Positions 9,493 through 18,107 of a DNA stretch of 36,308 bases are shown piece after piece. Source of the DNA: an uncultured Patescibacteria group bacterium (lineage in GTDB: Bacteria; Patescibacteriota; Patescibacteriia; Veblenbacterales; UBA10138); assembly GCA_937929825.1 (NCBI GenBank), contig CALFUV010000006.1, positions 1-36,308 of the forward strand, in the 5' to 3' direction. A model generated the notes under the pieces. It did not search any database and was not told where the DNA came from. It saw only the letters and a list, made by a program, of their open reading frames with translations. The position numbers were made by a program, and so were the translations under genes. The number at the start of each line of letters is the position of its first letter. Within the stretch, counting starts at the first letter, position 1.

Positions 9493-11586
9493 TTATTTTC
9501 CTAAAATTGGTACGCGATAAATATTATTACCAGCTGCCACGAAAAGTATTTTATTGATGCCATCCACAGAAACTGACCAAATATTCTGTAAGGTAGGCAA
9601 AGTAATTTGGCTAATTAATTTACCGCTTTTATCATAAACTATTAGTCTCATTTTTACCGCTTCCCAAAGGTATAGAAAATCTTTATCATTAGCAGTAAAT
9701 ATTTGGTTAACTGACTGAAGCGGCGGTGTAACTGGTTTTAGAGTAAAATCCTGTTTTATACCCCGTAAGTATTTATCTACTTTATTGGGTAGGGCTACAT
9801 ATATTGCGCCGTCTACCGCCAAACCAACAGCTTCTGTGAGCAGGCCTTGTGATTCTCTTAACCAGCGCACCGGTGAGCTAAAACCATTTCCTTGGCGTGT
9901 TATCCGCCAAATACTTGGTTGTTCCAAACTTAAATAATAAAGCCCGCTTTGGTAAAAGTTAGCATCTTTAATTTTAAGATTCTGACTAGCTAAGTTGAAA
10001 CGGTTGGTATTTAGATTAAAAGTATAAGCCTGGTTATTGGCAGTAATCAACAAAATTTCATTTGGCATAACAGTCAGTAATGATATATCTCTAATTTCTG
10101 CTGGTAAATCATAAGAGGAAGAAATAACCCCTTTTTGATTTATCCGCAGTAGTTTATTTTGAGAAACTGCCAATAGTTCTTTATCAACAACCTGTAATTT
10201 TTGCCAGTTTTCCTGTGAAGGCAATTGTGTCCAAAGAGCTGGTTCGGTAATTTCATTAAGATAAAGCAAACGTTTTGAAAGAATTTTTAAATTATTGGAT
10301 AAAACTTGCCACTGTTCATCGCGGGTAGGTGAGTTGCGAGGCAGTTTATCAAGTAGCTTTTGTGCTTCTTCATAAAGAACTGCGGCTTTTTCAGTATCAC
10401 CGTAAATAAGAAGACTTTCAATGCCGACTTGTTTTTCAGTAATTTTAGTTACTAATTGATTATAACGTTCATTATCTTCGGCTGTAATGTTATATCGTCC
10501 AATATTTACAATGCTTTGAGAAAAAGCAATTAGCAGGGCAATACTCAACAAAAAAAGAGCACGTTTAGTTTTAGCTAATTGTCGCCACTGAATAATTTTA
10601 CTTTCCAGCCACCAAGCGATGGTTGATTTAGCTGATTCACGGTTAGTTAACCAGGCTAGCCGGCGCCATAATTTTGCTATTCTAGTCACGCTTAATACTG
10701 CCCGTTCTTTTTTATCAGCTGCCATTGGCTGTTTATCAGATTCAGCTACAGGTGGTTGGACTGAGTTGGCTGTTGATTGTTTTTTAATTAAAGCTGAAGG
10801 GGTAAAAATAGATAACTTGTTTTTTAGATATGCAAAAAGTTTTGGCTGCAATAGGGAGTTGGTGGCAGCTTTGGTTTGTAATAAACGATTGATGGACTGG
10901 TTCGTTGATTCAGTTTCCTCTGTTAAAGATAGTTTTAGGGCAATAAGTCCTAGAGGGGCATGTGTTTGAAGCTGTAGTATGTAACGCTCAATTTCACGCA
11001 AGGCTTGACCGGGCGGCCGATCAGCTAATAATTGACCTAACTTTTCCCAAGAAAAATAATCAGTGAGAGCTGGTGAAGCCAGTAGTAGAGTTTCACCAGC
11101 TATCAGTTCCCCGGAAATAATATTCTCAAAACTAATATTGCGAATATTGGGGCGCTTAGTTGTAGATAAGAGAATATTATTAATTTTTTGCAGACTAATC
11201 ACAAAAGCATTAATCTGACCAAGGCTGGATAAAGCCAGTTGTTGTCCGCTCAAGTAAGCCAGTAAAAGTTGACAACGGGGAGAAAGCGGGTTGCCAAATA
11301 AGCGATCATTATTGGCTAGTTGTAGATTAATAGGCAGAAGAATAGATTCCAAAACAGCGTCAGCTGAACCCGAATGATTTTTGGCTGTCTGCCAAGAGGT
11401 TTCAATTTTAGCATTTATTTTTTGTAAAAATTCCTGTCTGATTTGCGGCGCCAGATTAAGTTCAGCTAAAAAGAGTAACATACCCGCAGGTCCCGGCCAA
11501 ACACTGGCCACTACATGGGTTTCACGAGTAGGCAAAGCCAAGGTGGCGACTTTGGTGGTAATAGTTGGTTTAATAGCGGTTTTCAT
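9493..11586 (-). CDS. Membrane protein with N-terminal PP2C/PPM-like (probably degenerate) domain, one TM helix, and C-terminal extracytoplasmic beta-propeller-like region
   Basis: LLLAYLSGQQLALSSLGQINAFVI and GETLLLASPALTDYFSWEKL resemble PPM strands; TM at KRALFLLSIALLIAFSQSIVNIG; repeated beta-rich segments at C-terminus. Confidence 0.5.
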   Translation of the reverse strand: MKTAIKPTITTKVATLALPTRETHVVASVWPGPAGMLLFLAELNLAPQIRQEFLQKINAKIETSWQTAKNHSGSADAVLESILLPINLQLANNDRLFGNPLSPRCQLLLAYLSGQQLALSSLGQINAFVISLQKINNILLSTTKRPNIRNISFENIISGELIAGETLLLASPALTDYFSWEKLGQLLADRPPGQALREIERYILQLQTHAPLGLIALKLSLTEETESTNQSINRLLQTKAATNSLLQPKLFAYLKNKLSIFTPSALIKKQSTANSVQPPVAESDKQPMAADKKERAVLSVTRIAKLWRRLAWLTNRESAKSTIAWWLESKIIQWRQLAKTKRALFLLSIALLIAFSQSIVNIGRYNITAEDNERYNQLVTKITEKQVGIESLLIYGDTEKAAVLYEEAQKLLDKLPRNSPTRDEQWQVLSNNLKILSKRLLYLNEITEPALWTQLPSQENWQKLQVVDKELLAVSQNKLLRINQKGVISSSYDLPAEIRDISLLTVMPNEILLITANNQAYTFNLNTNRFNLASQNLKIKDANFYQSGLYYLSLEQPSIWRITRQGNGFSSPVRWLRESQGLLTEAVGLAVDGAIYVALPNKVDKYLRGIKQDFTLKPVTPPLQSVNQIFTANDKDFLYLWEAVKMRLIVYDKSGKLISQITLPTLQNIWSVSVDGINKILFVAAGNNIYRVPILGK

Positions 11587-11660
11587 ACTTTACCTAAATA
11601 TTACATTTAAGTATACTATAAGCTGTTTGTTTATATCTACTGGAGATGATGTCTGTTTTA

Positions 11661-11692
11661 TTGACTTCTTTAGTTATTATCATATTTATAAT
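11661..11692 (+). promoter_or_regulatory. Promoter immediately abutting the start codon of the winged-helix gene
   Basis: TTGACT (11661-11666) and TATTTA (11683-11688) or TATAAT (11687-11692); ATG at 11698. Confidence 0.5.
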
Positions 11693-11697
11693 ATAAC

Positions 11698-12264
11698 ATG
11701 TTAGAACAATTATTTGGCTCACGCACCAGAGTTAAATTATTAAGGCTTTTTTTAACTAATCCGGCTGTGCCTTTTTATGTGCGGGAAATAAGCCGTAAAG
11801 TGGGCGAACAGTTAAATTCTGTGCGGCGGGAACTGGCTAATTTAGCCCGCTTAGGTATTGTGATTGCTACTTCAGAACATGACAAAAAGTTTTATCAATT
11901 GAACAACTCTTTTGTTCTAGCTCCAGAATTAAAGGCTGTGTTGCTTAAATCGCAGTTATTAATGGAACAAGATTTGATTAAGAAGATACAAGAGTCAGGT
12001 AAGGTTAAATATTTAGCTTTAACTGGCATGTTTACCAATGCTAAGCAGGCTCAGACCGATATTTTGATTGTTGGCAAGGTGGAGAGAAATTTACTGGTAA
12101 AAGCCATAGAACGATTTCAGCGTGAAGTTGGTAAAGAAGTAAATTATACTTTATTTTCTTTGCGTGAGTATAATGAACGCCGTGGTGTGGGAGATAAATT
12201 TTTGTTAAGTATTTTAAATAGTCCACAAATGGTAGTAGTAGACGAATTAAATGAACTTGATTAA
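11698..12264 (+). CDS. Winged-helix DNA-binding protein with C-terminal nucleotidyltransferase-like domain
   Basis: RTRVKLLRLFLTNPAVPFYVREISRKVGEQLNSVRRELANLARLGIV is an ArsR/MarR-type wHTH; KYLALTGMFTNAKQAQTDILIVGK aligns by eye with GSxARGE..SDIDLLVVG of MNT-type nucleotidyltransferases. Confidence 0.65.
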   Translation: MLEQLFGSRTRVKLLRLFLTNPAVPFYVREISRKVGEQLNSVRRELANLARLGIVIATSEHDKKFYQLNNSFVLAPELKAVLLKSQLLMEQDLIKKIQESGKVKYLALTGMFTNAKQAQTDILIVGKVERNLLVKAIERFQREVGKEVNYTLFSLREYNERRGVGDKFLLSILNSPQMVVVDELNELD

Positions 12265-12476
12265 AGAGCTTACAGGATTTTTGACTGTTCAGTAAGGTAT
12301 ATGTCGGTTTTTAAAAAGGAACGGAGGAGGGCAGGTAGACAGTTTAAGTTAATTAATTAATGTTTAGTTTCTAAAAAGAATAATTACCCCCCATGACTCT
12401 ATAATAAGGTGTAGTGATAGTCATATTGGTTTTATTTATGATTTGATATTTTAAAAGACGTAGATGATTATAATTT

Positions 12477-12854
12477 ATGAATCCTAAAACAACTGTTAAA
12501 TATATTTTTTTATCAGGTCAGGATCGTGATCTAGTGTTGTTTTTATTGTCAGGCAAGGGTCAGTTTATAAAATATAAGTTTTTCCCCGGAGGAGCTACTC
12601 AGGAAAAATTTTTAATTCACTTTGCCAGATTAATGATCCAGTATGGTAGTCAAATTAGGGGGTTAATTATTTCACAACAAGGAAGTTTTTCCCGGCTTAG
12701 ATTATTATGTACGGCAGTCAACGCTTTGGCTTATGTTAACCATTGGCGATTAGCTTTGGTTACAGCCAAAGATTATGATGAGTTATGGTTAATGTGGCCT
12801 AAATTGGTTTGGCAAAATAAATTACATCCGGTATATAGCGTTCCGGCGGTGTAA
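12477..12854 (+). CDS. Short TsaB-like (YeaZ) protein, divergent
   Basis: RGLIISQQGSFSRLRLLCTAVNALAYVNHWRLALV resembles the TsaB motif ..[29 protein letters not shown]; only about 125 aa. Confidence 0.45.
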   Translation: MNPKTTVKYIFLSGQDRDLVLFLLSGKGQFIKYKFFPGGATQEKFLIHFARLMIQYGSQIRGLIISQQGSFSRLRLLCTAVNALAYVNHWRLALVTAKDYDELWLMWPKLVWQNKLHPVYSVPAV

Positions 12855-12965
12855 ATAATTTTTAATTAGCAACTTCTAACCCTTGTTAAAAAGGTTTTTT
12901 TGTGTTGTGTTAGTTATTAGGTTGTTGGGTATATCTTTGTGGATTATTTTAAATTTTAAGTTGTG

Positions 12966-12994
12966 TTGACATGTGGTTTTATGTGGAGTAAAAT
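12966..12994 (+). promoter_or_regulatory. Sigma70-like promoter upstream of mraZ
   Basis: TTGACA (12966-12971), 17 nt spacer, TAAAAT (12989-12994). Confidence 0.6.
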
Positions 12995-13050
12995 ATAATA
13001 GTAGTGGTAAAAAGTGGATAAAAATGGGGATAAGTAATTTAAAATGTGGA
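12973..13050 (+). promoter_or_regulatory. Array of helically phased GTGG/TGGG boxes, candidate MraZ-binding sites
   Basis: GTGG at 12973, 12983, 13004, 13014, 13046 and TGGGG at 13025; spacings about 10 or 21 bp. Confidence 0.6.
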
Positions 13051-13087
13051 AAACTATCATTTAAATTTCAACCATTATTGAAAAACC

Positions 13088-13519
13088 ATGTTTATTGGTG
13101 AATATCAGCATTCATTAGATGATAAGGGTCGTTTACAAGTACCTGTTAAATTTAGGTCTGACTTAAAATCGGGTGCTGTGGTTACAAGAGGTTTGGATAG
13201 TTGTTTATTCCTTTATACCAAAAAATCTTGGACAGAATTAGCTAAAAGATTGGCGGGTTTACCTATTGCTAAGGCTAAAACCAGAGCGTTTGCCAGATTA
13301 ATGTTAGCCGGAGCTATGGATGTGGAAATTGATAGTCAGGGTAGAATACTATTGCCCGATTATTTAAGAAAGTATGCTGGTTTAAAAAGACAAGTAGTAG
13401 TGGCTGGGCTTTATAATCGCTTAGAACTTTGGGATGAGGTGAAATGGTCAAATTATAAGAAAGTAACAGAAAAGGATAGTGGTGATATAGCCGAGGCTTT
13501 GTCGGAAATGGGCGTTTAA
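13088..13519 (+). CDS. mraZ: Transcriptional regulator MraZ
   Basis: MFIGEYQHSLDDKGRLQVPVKFR and second AbrB-like repeat DVEIDSQGRILLPDYLRKYAGLKRQVVVAG; followed by rsmH. Confidence 0.97.
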   Translation: MFIGEYQHSLDDKGRLQVPVKFRSDLKSGAVVTRGLDSCLFLYTKKSWTELAKRLAGLPIAKAKTRAFARLMLAGAMDVEIDSQGRILLPDYLRKYAGLKRQVVVAGLYNRLELWDEVKWSNYKKVTEKDSGDIAEALSEMGV

Positions 13520-13537
13520 TAAGGTAAGGGGGTTATT

Positions 13538-14467
13538 ATGCGTACAGCATTACATACCCCAGTTCTTTTAGAAGAAGCAGTAGAGAGCTTAAAATTATCA
13601 TCTAACGATAATGCGGTTGATGGTACTTTTGGTGGAGGAGGTCATAGTCAAGCTATCTTAGAGGCTATAGCGCCGCGAGGAAAATTGTTGGCTTTGGATA
13701 AAGATCCGGCAGCCTGCCGACAAGGGCAACGATTAGTTAAAAAATATAAAGGACGTTTAATACTTATTAATGATTCTTTTAGTCAAATAGAAAAATATGT
13801 CAAACTTTATAAATTACGTAACGTGGCTGGCGTCATTTTGGATCTTGGTTTTTCATCGATCCAACTCGCCGATTACACTCGGGGATTTTCTTTCCAAATT
13901 AACGGGCCATTAGATTTGCGTTATAACCGGTTTCAAGGTATTTCGGCGGCTGAATTGTTAAATACGGCATCGGAGAATGAGTTGGCTAAAATATGGCGTG
14001 ATGGCCAAGAACCTTATTGGCGACAACTAGCTCAGGCTGTAGTTAAAAAAAGGAAGAAGCAGCCCTTTTCCACTACAGCAGATCTTCTTCAGGTAGTAAG
14101 TGAGGTTAAGGGTAAGGGTCAGCGATCATTGCCTGCCGCCACCTTGGTTTGGCAGGCGTTACGCCTAAAAGTAAATGATGAGTTAAAAGAATTGTCAGCA
14201 GGGTTAAAAGGGGCAGTAGGTATTTTGGCCAGACAGGGTAGATTGGTAGTTATCAGTTTTCATTCAGGTGAAGATAGGCTGGTAAAAAATTTTTTAAAAC
14301 GCGAATCAAGTAATTGTCTTTGTCCGCCAAGCTGGCCGATTTGTCGGTGTGACCATAGAGCTAGTTTGAAAATTATTAGCCATAAACCTATATTACCAAC
14401 TTCAGCAGAAATCAGTCGTAATCCACGTGCCCGCAGCGCCCGTTTACGAATAGCCGAAAAAATTTAA
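13538..14467 (+). CDS. rsmH: 16S rRNA (cytosine(1402)-N(4))-methyltransferase RsmH
   Basis: HTPVLLEEAVESL, DGTFGGGGHS, VAGVILDLGFSSIQL, ISFHSGEDRLVKNFL. Confidence 0.97.
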   Translation: MRTALHTPVLLEEAVESLKLSSNDNAVDGTFGGGGHSQAILEAIAPRGKLLALDKDPAACRQGQRLVKKYKGRLILINDSFSQIEKYVKLYKLRNVAGVILDLGFSSIQLADYTRGFSFQINGPLDLRYNRFQGISAAELLNTASENELAKIWRDGQEPYWRQLAQAVVKKRKKQPFSTTADLLQVVSEVKGKGQRSLPAATLVWQALRLKVNDELKELSAGLKGAVGILARQGRLVVISFHSGEDRLVKNFLKRESSNCLCPPSWPICRCDHRASLKIISHKPILPTSAEISRNPRARSARLRIAEKI

Positions 14468-14494
14468 TGAATTAATTTATCTAAAAATAAAAAT

Positions 14495-14824
14495 ATGATT
14501 TTTACCCCACGACATCAACAAACTAATATCTGGCCGACTACCGGCAGAAAAATTTTAACAGTTGTTGTTTTATCTGGTTTATTGGTGGGGGTAGTAGTGT
14601 ATTTATCTTTGATAAATAATGTAGCTATTAAAGGTTATGAAATTAAGGAGCTGCAGAGTATTTTGGTGCAAGTTAAAATTGATAAACAATTACTGGAAAC
14701 AGAGGTTGCCTCTAAACAATTTACTACTAATCCGGCAGAATACATTAAACCAGAAGGTTTTGTGGCGGTAGAAAAAATTGAGTATCTTTCAGCCGTACCA
14801 CAGGCTGGTGTGGCTATAAAATAA
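14495..14824 (+). CDS. Small single-TM protein in FtsL position
   Basis: N-terminal TM (ILTVVVLSGLLVGVVVYLSLI) followed by helical segment, located between rsmH and ftsI. Confidence 0.6.
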   Translation: MIFTPRHQQTNIWPTTGRKILTVVVLSGLLVGVVVYLSLINNVAIKGYEIKELQSILVQVKIDKQLLETEVASKQFTTNPAEYIKPEGFVAVEKIEYLSAVPQAGVAIK

Positions 14825-14840
14825 TTTTTTGCTGTCCAGT

Positions 14841-16580
14841 ATGACTGACAAGGCTGTAACTGCTGGTATAGTAATTAGAAGACTGGCGGTTGTTAGGCTG
14901 GTTTTTTTTATATTTATTGGTGTATTATTAGTTCGACTTTATAATTTGCAGGTGATGCAGGGCAGAATGTTTGAAGCTTTGGCTTCAAATCAATATGATT
15001 TACTGCGTGAGTTATTACCGGAAAGGGGAGAAATTTTGGTTAATGATCCTTTAAGTAATAGTTTGTTTCCCGTGGCTACTAATTTAACCCTTAGTCAAGT
15101 TTATGCCGTACCTAAAGACATTAAAGATCCAGCAAAAGTGGCGGCTGTTTTAGCACCAATTTTAGATGTTGATTTAGTTTGGCTGGAGTCTAAATTAGAT
15201 AAACCAAATGATCCTTATGAACCAATAAAAGGAGGATTAAGTCCGGAATTAGCTAAACAAGTTTCAGAACTTAATTTGACCGGCATTTATTTAGTGCCGG
15301 AAATTGTGCGTTATTATTTAGGTGATGACGATTATGGACAAATAACTGGTTTTATTGGTTTTGTTGAAGATAAGAGACAAGGTCAGTATGGAGTGGAACA
15401 GTATTGGGATAAGATTTTAGCCGGACAGCAGGGTGAATTAAAAGCGCAGCGCGAAGTTGGTGGCAGTATAATTGCTTTGGGACAAAGACAAATAACCAAG
15501 GCAGTTGATGGTGCGGATATTATTTTGACTATAGATAAAAATATTCAAACGCGAGCTTGTGCAGTAATAAAAAAAGCAGTAGAAAAACATGGTGCTAAAA
15601 GTGGTAGTGTAGTAATTTTAGAGCCATCTACTGGAGCGATTTTGGCTATGTGTGGAGTGCCTAATTTTAATCCTAATGAATATTCTAAAGTTGCTGATTT
15701 AAAATATTTTAGTAATGAGGTTGTTTCCGGGACTTATGAGCCGGGTTCTGTTTTCAAACCTATAACCATGTCAGCGGCTTTAGAATCAGGAGCAGTCAGA
15801 CCAGAAACAACTTATTTTGATACGGGCGAAGTGCGCATTGGCCCTCATATTATTCGTAATTCTGATAAAAAAGCCAATGGTGTACAAAATATGACTCAAG
15901 TTTTGGAGCAATCTCTGAATACCGGCGCTATCTTTGCCATGAGACAGGCTGGCGTACAAAAATTTCGAGAAGTAGTGGAAAAATTTGGTTTTGGTAAATT
16001 AACCGGCATAGAATTACCTAATGAAAAGCCCGGTAGTATTAAAGCTATAAAAGAAAGAAATGAGATTTATCCAGCCACAGCTTCTTTTGGTCAAGGTATC
16101 ACCGTCACACCCTTACAGCTGGCAGTGGCTTTTGGGGCAATTGCCAATGGTGGTCGTTTAATGAAACCTTATATAGTTCAAGAAGTACGTTATTCAGATG
16201 ACCGAAGACAAGTTACTATACCAACAATGGTTACACAAGTTATTTCACCAGAAACTGCCACAACTTTAGGAGCTATGATGGTGCAGGTAATTGAGCATGG
16301 TCATGGTAAGCGGGCGGGGGTGCCAGGTTATTATATAGCCGGCAAAACCGGTACAGCGCAAGTTCCGTATTTAGACCGTCCGGGTTATGACCCAAACAGA
16401 ACCATTGGTTCATTTGTAGGTTTTGCCCCGGTAGAAGCACCAAAATTTGTGATGGTTGTAAGAGTTGATGAACCTCAAGGCTTAGTCTTTGCCGAAAGCT
16501 CAGCCGCTCCGGTTTTTGGTGAGATGGCTAAGTTTTTGTTAGAGTATTATCAAGTTCCACCTCAGCGGATAGATGATTAG
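14841..16580 (+). CDS. ftsI: Penicillin-binding protein, FtsI/PBP2-type transpeptidase
   Basis: EPGSVFKPI (SxxK), EQSLNT (SxN), AGKTGTAQVP (KTGT). ORF track starts at TTG 14829; ATG at 14841 is the more likely start. Confidence 0.9.
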   Translation: MTDKAVTAGIVIRRLAVVRLVFFIFIGVLLVRLYNLQVMQGRMFEALASNQYDLLRELLPERGEILVNDPLSNSLFPVATNLTLSQVYAVPKDIKDPAKVAAVLAPILDVDLVWLESKLDKPNDPYEPIKGGLSPELAKQVSELNLTGIYLVPEIVRYYLGDDDYGQITGFIGFVEDKRQGQYGVEQYWDKILAGQQGELKAQREVGGSIIALGQRQITKAVDGADIILTIDKNIQTRACAVIKKAVEKHGAKSGSVVILEPSTGAILAMCGVPNFNPNEYSKVADLKYFSNEVVSGTYEPGSVFKPITMSAALESGAVRPETTYFDTGEVRIGPHIIRNSDKKANGVQNMTQVLEQSLNTGAIFAMRQAGVQKFREVVEKFGFGKLTGIELPNEKPGSIKAIKERNEIYPATASFGQGITVTPLQLAVAFGAIANGGRLMKPYIVQEVRYSDDRRQVTIPTMVTQVISPETATTLGAMMVQVIEHGHGKRAGVPGYYIAGKTGTAQVPYLDRPGYDPNRTIGSFVGFAPVEAPKFVMVVRVDEPQGLVFAESSAAPVFGEMAKFLLEYYQVPPQRIDD

Positions 16581-16613
16581 ACAAAAAATTAATTAATTTT
16601 CTACTATTTTTAT

Positions 16614-17900
16614 ATGAGAACTTTATTAAAATTGATTTTAAAAATTTTAGCTAAAATTATTTTAATTCGTTATACACCAAGAATTATAGCTGTTACTGGT
16701 TCTGTTGGTAAAACAGGTTCACGCTTAGCGATTGTGTCTGTTTTGGCAGAACGCTGGCGAGTAGGTCAGGGTAAAAAGAATTTTAATAATGAAATTGGAT
16801 TACCTTTGGCTATCTTAGGAGAAGACGATTCGGGTTATCGGAATATATTTCTTTGGCTTAGGATATTCAGCCGAGCTTTAAAAAAAATTATTATAAAACA
16901 AACTGATTACCCTCAAGTGCTAGTTTTAGAATACGGAGTTGATCATCCGGGTGATATGGATTATTTACTATCCATTGCCCGGCCAAATATTTCAGTGGTC
17001 ACTGCTATTTCTGAAGCACATTTGGAATTTTTTGGATTGGTGAGCGATGTAGCTAAAGAAAAAGGTAAGTTGGTAGCGGCTTTGCCGCCTGATGGTTTAG
17101 CTGTGTTAAATATTGATTTTCCTTTAGTAGCTTCTATGAAAGCGAAAACAAAAGTAAGAGTTATAGGTTATGGCCAATCAGAAATGGCTGATATTAAATT
17201 AACGGGAATTAATATAAGTCAGTCAGCTGAAGGTCGGGTGGTGGGTATGAGTTTTCGTTTATCTATAGCTGGCAGTACTGTACCAATTCTTATTCGTGGT
17301 ACTGTTGGTTGGCCGATTGCTAGTTATGCTGCTGCGGCGGCGGCTGTGGGGCAGGCCATGGGTTTAACTGTACTGGAAATAACACGCGGTTTGGAAAAAT
17401 ATCAGGCCCCACCAGGTAGATTAAAATTAATAGCCGGCTGGCAGGGTAGTTTGTTAATAGATGATACTTATAATTCATCGCCGCAGGCTGCTAAAGAAGC
17501 TTTAAAAATCTTGGAACAGTTTCCTGTGCCGGTTGGCTCTAAAAAATGGGCAGTATTAGGTGATATGTTAGAGTTAGGAGAAGATAGCGAGAAGTATCAT
17601 CGTCAACTAGGTGAGTTAGTAGCTCAATTAAAAAGCATAGATTATTTAATAACTATTGGTCAGGAGTCAGTAAATTTACTGGCAGCAGCCCGTGAAAGTG
17701 GCTTTTTGGTTAGTAATAGTTGGCAGACTCAGGATACAACCCAAGCAACTGTTATTATTAAACAAAGACTTAAAACAGGCGATGTTGTGTTAGTTAAGGG
17801 TAGTCAAGGAGTAAGGTGCGAGCGAGTAGTAAAAGAGTTGATAGCTGAACCAGAGAAAGCCAGTGAATTATTAGTCAGGCAATCATCACCATGGGTCTAA
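16614..17900 (+). CDS. Mur ligase family protein, MurF-like
   Basis: IIAVTGSVGKTGSRLAIVSVL P-loop, EYGVDHPGDMDYLLSIARPNISVVTAISEAHLEFFG, LLIDDTYNSSPQAAKEAL, AVLGDMLELGEDS. Confidence 0.85.
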   Translation: MRTLLKLILKILAKIILIRYTPRIIAVTGSVGKTGSRLAIVSVLAERWRVGQGKKNFNNEIGLPLAILGEDDSGYRNIFLWLRIFSRALKKIIIKQTDYPQVLVLEYGVDHPGDMDYLLSIARPNISVVTAISEAHLEFFGLVSDVAKEKGKLVAALPPDGLAVLNIDFPLVASMKAKTKVRVIGYGQSEMADIKLTGINISQSAEGRVVGMSFRLSIAGSTVPILIRGTVGWPIASYAAAAAAVGQAMGLTVLEITRGLEKYQAPPGRLKLIAGWQGSLLIDDTYNSSPQAAKEALKILEQFPVPVGSKKWAVLGDMLELGEDSEKYHRQLGELVAQLKSIDYLITIGQESVNLLAAARESGFLVSNSWQTQDTTQATVIIKQRLKTGDVVLVKGSQGVRCERVVKELIAEPEKASELLVRQSSPWV

Positions 17901-17951
17901 GGATTGACTAAAATCTTCAAAATTTATATTATTTTACAATATTAGCCATTA

Positions 17952-18029
17952 GCCGGTATCGTCTAGCCCGGTCTAGGACGTCGCCCTCTCACGGCGAAAA
18001 CTCGGGTTCAAATCCCGATACCGGTACCA
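17952..18029 (+). tRNA. tRNA-Glu (anticodon CTC), CCA encoded
   Basis: GCCGGTA acceptor with TACCGGT, anticodon arm TCGCC-CTCTCAC-GGCGA, T arm TCGGGTTCAAATCCCGA, then ACCA. Confidence 0.92.
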
Positions 18030-18066
18030 AAAAACATCTAATTGTTCTGATTAGGTGTTTTATTTT
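18029..18066 (+). terminator. Terminator after tRNA-Glu
   Basis: AAAAACATCTAAT-TGTTCTG-ATTAGGTGTTTTATTTT; stem with one G-T pair followed by T-rich tract. Confidence 0.75.
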
Positions 18067-18107
18067 CTATTTTTAAATGACATGATACAATATAAACAAT
18101 ATTTTTT

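Noticed and set aside
10619-11704. Plus-strand ORFs 10619-10969 and 11381-11704 opposite the 697 aa gene
   Set aside because: The minus-strand gene is long and shows domain organisation; these antisense frames do not.
12041-12226. Antisense ORF in winged-helix gene
   Set aside because: No domain, lies opposite a supported CDS.
12885-12902. Possible terminator AACC..GGTTTTTTT upstream of mraZ
   Set aside because: Only a 4 bp stem; too weak to call.
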